Source: Clostridiales bacterium (GTDB lineage Bacteria; Bacillota; Clostridia; Christensenellales; DUVY01). Taken from it: a stretch of DNA of 10,113 nt. The stretch covers positions 1 to 10,113 of the forward strand of contig JAITNT010000083.1 in the NCBI GenBank assembly GCA_031290295.1. The letters are read 5' to 3'. The position numbers were made by a program, and so were the translations under genes. The notes below the pieces were generated by a model. It ran no database searches. It was not told the origin of the DNA and worked only from the letters and a program-made list of their open reading frames with translations. Position 1 is the first letter of the stretch. Each line of letters opens with the position of its first letter. Below, in pieces: positions 6,189 through 10,113 of this stretch.

Positions 6189-8181
6189 AATGCGTTTGCC
6201 ACGCATTCCGAATGCTGACCCGCTTGCTTTTAGGGAGATTCCGTTCCGAAAAAACCTCGTTAGTTCTGTAACGCGCGAAGCTGTCGTCGTCCGCACGCAC
6301 TACCTTGTGTTCGTTTTTTAAGGCTAAGGCGTCGATATCGATATTGTGCACGCTTGCGGGACGTGTAAAAGGCTCGGGCTTAAAATCATATAATGCCTTG
6401 TATATCGACCTTGTAATTTGCGCGGGATACGTTCCGCCGCTTACGTTTTTTGGCATGGCGTGCTCGTTATCCATTTCTATACAACCGAGCCAAACGCCTA
6501 CGGTGTAATCCGAGGTATAAGACAGGCAATACGCGTCGGAGTTTTTTTCGCTTTTTTGATAGCCCACCGTTCCGGTTTTGGCGGCAATATCGTAATTAAG
6601 GCTTTTGAGCTTGACCGCCGTTCCGCTTGTCACCGTGCCGCGAAGCATATCTGTTACGAGATAGGCGGTATCGCCGCTCATCGCCTGAAATTTAGCGTTG
6701 TTATGCCGATAAACGACGCGTCCGTCGGGCGCGGTTACCGTCCGTATATACGAGGGCGTACCCGACTGACCGAGGTTTGCGAGCGCCGCGTATGAGCTTG
6801 CCAGCTCGTTAAGCGTGACGCCCTTTGAAAAACCGCCTAACGCAAGCGACAAATTATTGTCGGCCTCCGCGATTTCTATACCTACGCGCGCGGCGAAATT
6901 CTTGCAGTAATCTATTCCGGTATAATCTAATATCTTAACCGCGACGATATTGTTGGAGGTTTCGAGCGCGCGGCGGGCGGTAATCCAGCCCTCGTGTGTG
7001 CGTGAATAATTCCGTGGCGAATATCCGCCGTAGTTTATTTCCTCGTCAAATATCGGCGTGGCGGGGGAAATAATATTTTTTTCAATCGCCGGCGCGTAAA
7101 CCATAATCGGTTTTATCGCGCTTCCGGGTTGTCTGCGAAGCCGCGTCAGGCTATACGCGCTTTCCCCGTAGTACGCCTCAATACCCAGCGTACCGTTGCT
7201 GATTACGGTGCTTAATGCGCTTGGGCGGCGGTCGTATTCGTTTGCGGCGCCGTCAATCGACGCGCTTACGGCATTATGCAGAGCAAGCTGTTTGTCATAA
7301 TCGTAATATGTTTCTATTTTGTAACCGGCAAGCGATTTCTCGCCGCCGAGGCTCAGTATTTCGTACGCCTGATCGAGCATTCCCGCCATATAGACCGCCT
7401 GAATTCTTTGCTCCGGCGCATCGTTCAGCATAATATCCTCCTCCAGCGCCGTACCGTATTCCGCGGACGTGATTTTGCCGTCGTCAAGCATTTGTTTCAG
7501 CACGATATCCCGTCTTTTGCGCGCGGCAAGAGGGTGTCTTATAGGGGAATATTTTGCCGGCGAGTTGATTACGGCAGCGAGGGTAGCGGCTTCCGAAAGC
7601 GCGAGCATATCCGCGCCTTTTCCGAAATATAAATGCGCCGCCGCTTCGATACCGTACGCGCCGCCGCCGAAATACACGATATTAAGGTATTTTTCGAGGA
7701 TTTCCTGCTTTGAATAACGCTTTTCTAGCTGTCGGGTAAGGTAGGCCTCCTTGATTTTACGTTCTACCGATTTTTCGTTAGACAGCTGCAAATTTTTGAC
7801 CAGCTGTTGGCTTATTGTAGACGCGCCCTCGGAAAAAGCCCCCGATTTAAGGTTATGGATAATCGCGCCGCCGATTCGCACGTAATCGAAGCCGTGATGC
7901 TCAAAAAAACGCTTATCTTCTATCGAAATAAACGCGTCCGAAACATGTTGCGGTAACCGTGACAAATTAATTTTTGCGCTGTCGCGCCCGAGATAGTAAT
8001 TGTCGAGCACGCCGCCGTCAATGTCCGTAACGGTTACGGTTTTGTACATGCCGTCAAGATAATCGGTATTCAGCCTATCCTTAGGAACGGTACCGACATA
8101 TATCGAAAAGCCGAGTATTGCGGCTAAAAAGACGGATGTTGATATTATAAATAATTTTTTTATAAATTTACGCGGCTTCAT
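6154..8181 (-). CDS. Class A penicillin-binding protein (PBP1-type bifunctional peptidoglycan synthase)
   Basis: This 675-residue membrane-anchored cell-wall enzyme polymerises lipid II and cross-links the glycan strands outside the membrane. A short basic start (KPRKFIKK) is followed by one membrane helix at about 9-31. The GT51 glycosyltransferase has all its motifs: 'EDKRFFEHHGFD' with catalytic Glu88, GASTISQQ (119-126), 'RKIKEAYLTRQLE' with Glu145, and 'KQEILEKYLNIVYFGGG' from 158. The transpeptidase has the nucleophile Ser354 in SAIK (354-357), SNN (409-411) and KTGT (535-538), so both activities look intact. The C-terminus is short, with no long Gly/Pro-rich or fibronectin-type tail. 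The gene stands alone on the - strand, converging on thiI (35-base overlap) and diverging from miaB. ATG 8181 is the only good start, since an in-frame stop lies about 30 bases upstream. Its ribosome site is weak (AAGAG almost touching the ATG), and I see no convincing promoter. Equivalent to ponA/pbpF-type genes; the exact paralogue is unclear. Confidence 0.95.
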   Translation of the reverse strand: MKPRKFIKKLFIISTSVFLAAILGFSIYVGTVPKDRLNTDYLDGMYKTVTVTDIDGGVLDNYYLGRDSAKINLSRLPQHVSDAFISIEDKRFFEHHGFDYVRIGGAIIHNLKSGAFSEGASTISQQLVKNLQLSNEKSVERKIKEAYLTRQLEKRYSKQEILEKYLNIVYFGGGAYGIEAAAHLYFGKGADMLALSEAATLAAVINSPAKYSPIRHPLAARKRRDIVLKQMLDDGKITSAEYGTALEEDIMLNDAPEQRIQAVYMAGMLDQAYEILSLGGEKSLAGYKIETYYDYDKQLALHNAVSASIDGAANEYDRRPSALSTVISNGTLGIEAYYGESAYSLTRLRRQPGSAIKPIMVYAPAIEKNIISPATPIFDEEINYGGYSPRNYSRTHEGWITARRALETSNNIVAVKILDYTGIDYCKNFAARVGIEIAEADNNLSLALGGFSKGVTLNELASSYAALANLGQSGTPSYIRTVTAPDGRVVYRHNNAKFQAMSGDTAYLVTDMLRGTVTSGTAVKLKSLNYDIAAKTGTVGYQKSEKNSDAYCLSYTSDYTVGVWLGCIEMDNEHAMPKNVSGGTYPAQITRSIYKALYDFKPEPFTRPASVHNIDIDALALKNEHKVVRADDDSFARYRTNEVFSERNLPKSKRVSIRNAWQTHFNVSALIRNAG
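6160..6213. repeat. 12-bp direct repeat across the thiI/PBP 3' ends
   Basis: CGCATTCCGAAT occurs at 6160-6171 and again at 6202-6213, exactly 42 bases apart. Because 42 is a multiple of three, it is read in the same frame of the penicillin-binding protein, giving the echoing tail residues IRNAW and IRNAG. The second copy extends into a 13-base palindrome, GCATTC-C-GAATGC (6203-6215). The flanks of the two copies do not match, so this is either a degenerate 42-base duplication or coincidence. Confidence 0.5.
6189..6207. other. 7-bp stem-loop directly after the thiI stop codon
   Basis: AATGCGT (6189-6195) pairs perfectly with ACGCATT (6201-6207) around a five-base loop, beginning at the base after the thiI TAA. 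It lies inside the last codons of the opposing penicillin-binding protein gene. No T-run follows on the + strand. On the - strand ATTTTAATG follows, but 11 codons before that gene's stop. It might be a weak or bidirectional 3'-end signal between the convergent genes; I cannot call it a terminator with confidence. Confidence 0.3.
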
Positions 8182-8216
8182 GCTCTTAGTATTTGCAAAT
8201 TTCGGTGGATTTTATG

Positions 8217-8245
8217 TTGTCTAATCTTAAAAAAAAAGCTATAAT
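8217..8245 (+). promoter_or_regulatory. miaB: Strong sigma-A-type promoter immediately before miaB
   Basis: TTGTCT (8217-8222, 4 of 6) and a perfect TATAAT (8240-8245) are spaced by exactly 17 bases, with a nine-A tract (8229-8237) in the spacer. The predicted first transcribed base is 8252-8253, which is the A of the miaB ATG at 8253. This would drive miaB and mutS. The fit is better than chance expectation for a 70-base gap but is untested. Confidence 0.65.
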
Positions 8246-8252
8246 AATACTT

Positions 8253-9572
8253 ATGACTTATCATATCGTTACATACGGCTGTCAAATGAACGTGCACGAC
8301 TCCGAGAAAATTGCCGGGGTTCTAAAGGCGCGCGGTTATTCCGAAACGGACGACCCAAAGAATTCCGACGTTGTGATTTTTAACACCTGCTGCATACGCG
8401 AGAGCGCAGAAGCGCGCGCCTTAGGGGCGATAGCGTCATTTAAGGGCGTCAAGGCGCGGCGACCCGATACGGTACTTATCGTAGTGGGTTGCGTGCCGCA
8501 AAAAGAGGATTCCTTTGAAAAATTGCAGCGTGATTTCAAATTTGTAGACATCGTTTTGGGCACGCATAACCTGACCGATTTTGAGAAAACATTCGACGAA
8601 TATTCCGCGTCGAAAAACCGCTTTACCGAGATTATACCTAAGGCGTTAAATCTCAAGGAGAATGCGTCCTACCGCACGAGCGGAGCGAACGCGTGGGTAA
8701 ATATTATGTACGGCTGTAATAATTTTTGTACCTACTGCATTGTGCCTTACGTCCGCGGACGCGAAAGAAGCCGCGCTCCCGAGGAAATAATCGACGAGGT
8801 AACCGCATGCGTCGCGGACGGGTACAGGGAAATTACGCTTCTGGGGCAAAATGTTAATTCATACGGCGTCGGACTTGACGTTAATATTAATTTTGCCGCG
8901 CTGCTTCGTAAAATTTGTGAAATTCCGGGGGATTACCGTATAAAATTCATGACCTCTAACCCTAAGGATTTGACGGACGGGGTTATCGATTGCATAGCGG
9001 AAAACCGCAAGCTTGCCGATTATATTCATTTGCCCGCGCAAAGCGGCAGCACTAAGATACTTGCCGCGATGAACAGGCGTTATACGCGGGAGAGCTATCT
9101 TACGCTGATCGGTAAAATCCGTGAAAAAATTCCGCATTGCGGGCTTTCGAGCGATTTTATCGCGGGCTTCCCGGGGGAAACCGACGGGGACTTTCAAGAC
9201 ACACTGTCTATGGTTCGCGAGGTTCGCTTTAACAACATATATTCGTTTATGTTTTCGCGCCGCCGCGGTACGGTTGCGGCGACGCTGCCGGACGCGATAG
9301 AGAGCGCCGTAAAAAAGCAAAGGGTAAGGGAATTAATCGCTTTGCAGAGAGAGATTTCATCCTCGATTGCCCTCGAATGCGCGGGCAAAAGCTACCGCGC
9401 GCTTATCGAACGCGAGCACGGCGATATGCGGGAGGGTAACCCTGTTGCGCTGAGCGATTGCGGTAAAATGATTTTTTTGGAACCGACCGATGAAAAATAT
9501 TTACACACCTTTCAAAACGTTTTCGTTACCGGGAACAGGTCGGGACGTTTGGTCGGGAGGGTAGGAGAATAA
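8253..9572 (+). CDS. miaB: MiaB: tRNA-2-methylthio-N6-dimethylallyladenosine synthase
   Basis: From this ATG the protein has 439 residues. It is a radical-SAM methylthiotransferase that converts i6A37 to ms2i6A37 in tRNAs reading UNN codons. The N-terminal MTTase domain carries the three ligands of the auxiliary 4Fe-4S cluster: Cys10 ('TYGCQMN'), Cys46 ('FNTCCIRESAE') and Cys80 ('VVGCVPQ'). The radical-SAM motif C-x3-C-x2-C is Cys155, Cys159 and Cys162 in 'YGCNNFCTYCIVPYVRGRE'. 'LLGQNVNSYG' is typical of MiaB rather than MtaB or RimO, and a TRAM RNA-binding domain covers roughly the last 65 residues. Start choice: in-frame alternatives are TTG 8193 and ATG 8214 (GGTGG at 8204-8208 as a weak ribosome site). 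I prefer 8253 because a near-consensus promoter overlaps the 8214 reading and points its start site at 8253, and because MTYHIVTYGCQMN begins right at the conserved domain. No ribosome site precedes 8253, so the mRNA would be leaderless. The stop overlaps the mutS ATG by one base. Confidence 0.95.
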   Translation: MTYHIVTYGCQMNVHDSEKIAGVLKARGYSETDDPKNSDVVIFNTCCIRESAEARALGAIASFKGVKARRPDTVLIVVGCVPQKEDSFEKLQRDFKFVDIVLGTHNLTDFEKTFDEYSASKNRFTEIIPKALNLKENASYRTSGANAWVNIMYGCNNFCTYCIVPYVRGRERSRAPEEIIDEVTACVADGYREITLLGQNVNSYGVGLDVNINFAALLRKICEIPGDYRIKFMTSNPKDLTDGVIDCIAENRKLADYIHLPAQSGSTKILAAMNRRYTRESYLTLIGKIREKIPHCGLSSDFIAGFPGETDGDFQDTLSMVREVRFNNIYSFMFSRRRGTVAATLPDAIESAVKKQRVRELIALQREISSSIALECAGKSYRALIEREHGDMREGNPVALSDCGKMIFLEPTDEKYLHTFQNVFVTGNRSGRLVGRVGE

Positions 9573-10113
9573 TGTCGCTTACACCTATGATGAAGCAGTA
9601 CCTTGAGGTTAAGGACGCGAATAAGGATTGCCTGATTTTTTATCGCTTGGGCGATTTTTACGAAATGTTTTTTGACGACGCCGTAACCGCGAGTAAGGAG
9701 CTTGAGCTTACGCTTACGGCCCGCGATTGCGGACTTCCAGAGCGCGCGCCTATGTGCGGCGTGCCGTACCACGCGGTTGACGGCTATATTAATAAGCTTG
9801 TTTCCCGCGGATATAAGGTTGCGATTTGCGAGCAGCTTACGGAAGCGGGAAAAAGCGCGCTGGTTGAACGCGGTATCGTAAGGATAGCGACGGCGGGTAC
9901 GGTTATAGATTCGACGGCTCTGGAGGAGGACAGGAATAATTATGTCGCTTCCGTCTCCGGCTCCGCGGGCGGCTTCGGCGTGGCGTGGATCGATATTACC
10001 ACGGGCGAATATAATATTCAAGAGCTTGCGCCCGATAGTAAGCTGCTTAACGACTTGCTGCTGCTGATCCGACCCGCCGAAATTATATGCGACGAATATG
10101 TTTTGGCGGACAG
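9572..10113 (+). CDS. mutS: MutS: DNA mismatch-recognition protein, N-terminal part (3' truncated)
   Basis: The first 180 residues of an open frame run off the window end. 'MMKQYLEVKDANKDCLIFYRL' leads into 'GDFYEMFFDDA', where Phe29-Tyr30-Glu31 form the F-x-E mismatch-reading motif that inserts at a mispair (Phe36/Glu38 in E. coli). 'TLTARDCG', 'PMCGVPYHA' and 'VAICEQL' complete the mismatch-binding domain I. From about residue 120 the connector domain begins ('FGVAWIDITTGEY'). The family scans DNA as a dimer and recruits MutL; the ATPase part is not visible. It starts by TAATG overlap with miaB, with ribosome site AGGAG (9563-9567) four bases before the ATG. miaB-mutS(-mutL) order is common in Clostridia, so mutL is the expected next gene. 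It is distinct from the MutS2 at 861-3218, which lacks this N-terminal domain. Confidence 0.96.
   Translation, partial: MSLTPMMKQYLEVKDANKDCLIFYRLGDFYEMFFDDAVTASKELELTLTARDCGLPERAPMCGVPYHAVDGYINKLVSRGYKVAICEQLTEAGKSALVERGIVRIATAGTVIDSTALEEDRNNYVASVSGSAGGFGVAWIDITTGEYNIQELAPDSKLLNDLLLLIRPAEIICDEYVLAD

Noticed and set aside
3206..6191. Shared 11-mer CACATTAAAAT at the ends of mutS2 (3206-3216) and thiI (6181-6191)
   Set aside because: Each copy spans a stop codon with common AT-rich bases and the flanks do not match, so this is likely coincidence.
8193..8195. TTG at 8193 as the miaB start
   Set aside because: It has no ribosome site, and the added 20 residues precede the conserved N-terminus and span the predicted promoter.
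8182..8260. Promoter for the penicillin-binding protein on the - strand
   Set aside because: TAAAAT and TATTAT hexamers are present, but none has a credible -35 at 16-18 bases. A TAGACA hexamer has no -10 at the right distance.
9512..10021. Antisense open frame (169 residues) opposite miaB end and mutS
   Set aside because: It is fully covered by well-conserved sense genes, is basic and low in recognisable motifs, and is explained as a reverse-frame shadow. The same holds for antisense frames at 4118-4633 and 8859-9320.
1..10113. Defence system, mobile element, CRISPR, riboswitch or RNA gene
   Set aside because: All long frames are accounted for by housekeeping families, gaps are under 80 bases, and no repeat array, transposase or tRNA-like fold was seen on either strand.

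Overview
The window looks like a piece of chromosome from a low-to-medium GC Firmicute, most likely an uncultured Clostridia-class anaerobe. The evidence is gene content and order: a long U32-family protein next to mutS2, a class I cysteine desulfurase next to a ThiI that lacks a rhodanese domain (the Bacillus/Clostridia form), and miaB followed directly by mutS. Genes are packed with 1-14 base overlaps and Shine-Dalgarno sites of the AGGAG type. TGA is used as a stop, so the code is standard. Base and codon use look uniform, and I see no mobile elements, CRISPR, tRNA or rRNA. No gene-free stretch exceeds about 80 bases.

Layout. (1) Bases 1-3218, + strand: the C-terminal part of a U32 peptidase-family protein, overlapping by 4 bases a full-length mutS2 (ribosome-collision/recombination ATPase with a C-terminal Smr domain). 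(2) Bases 3219-3296: a short gap with a palindrome overlapping a good sigma-A-type promoter. (3) Bases 3297-6188, + strand: a three-gene unit with overlapping ends, made of a two-helix membrane protein of unknown function, a cysteine desulfurase and ThiI. (4) Bases 6154-8181, - strand: a class A penicillin-binding protein whose 3' end overlaps that of thiI by 35 bases, tail to tail. (5) Bases 8182-10113, + strand: a short divergent gap, then miaB with a near-consensus promoter whose predicted start site falls at its ATG, then the start of mutS, which runs off the window.

How the genes fit together. The desulfurase/ThiI pair moves sulfur from cysteine to tRNA position 8 (4-thiouridine). MiaB adds a methylthio group to i6A37 in tRNA. 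The U32 family includes Fe-S proteins that hydroxylate rRNA or tRNA. MutS2 acts on stalled ribosomes in Bacillus, and MutS on DNA mismatches. The window is therefore mainly conserved housekeeping genes for RNA modification, ribosome rescue and mismatch repair, plus one cell-wall synthase. I find no clear undescribed system. The points most worth a second look are the altered Smr motifs in MutS2, the probable leaderless miaB mRNA, the palindromic operator-like site before the membrane protein/desulfurase/thiI unit, and that unit's uncharacterised first gene.
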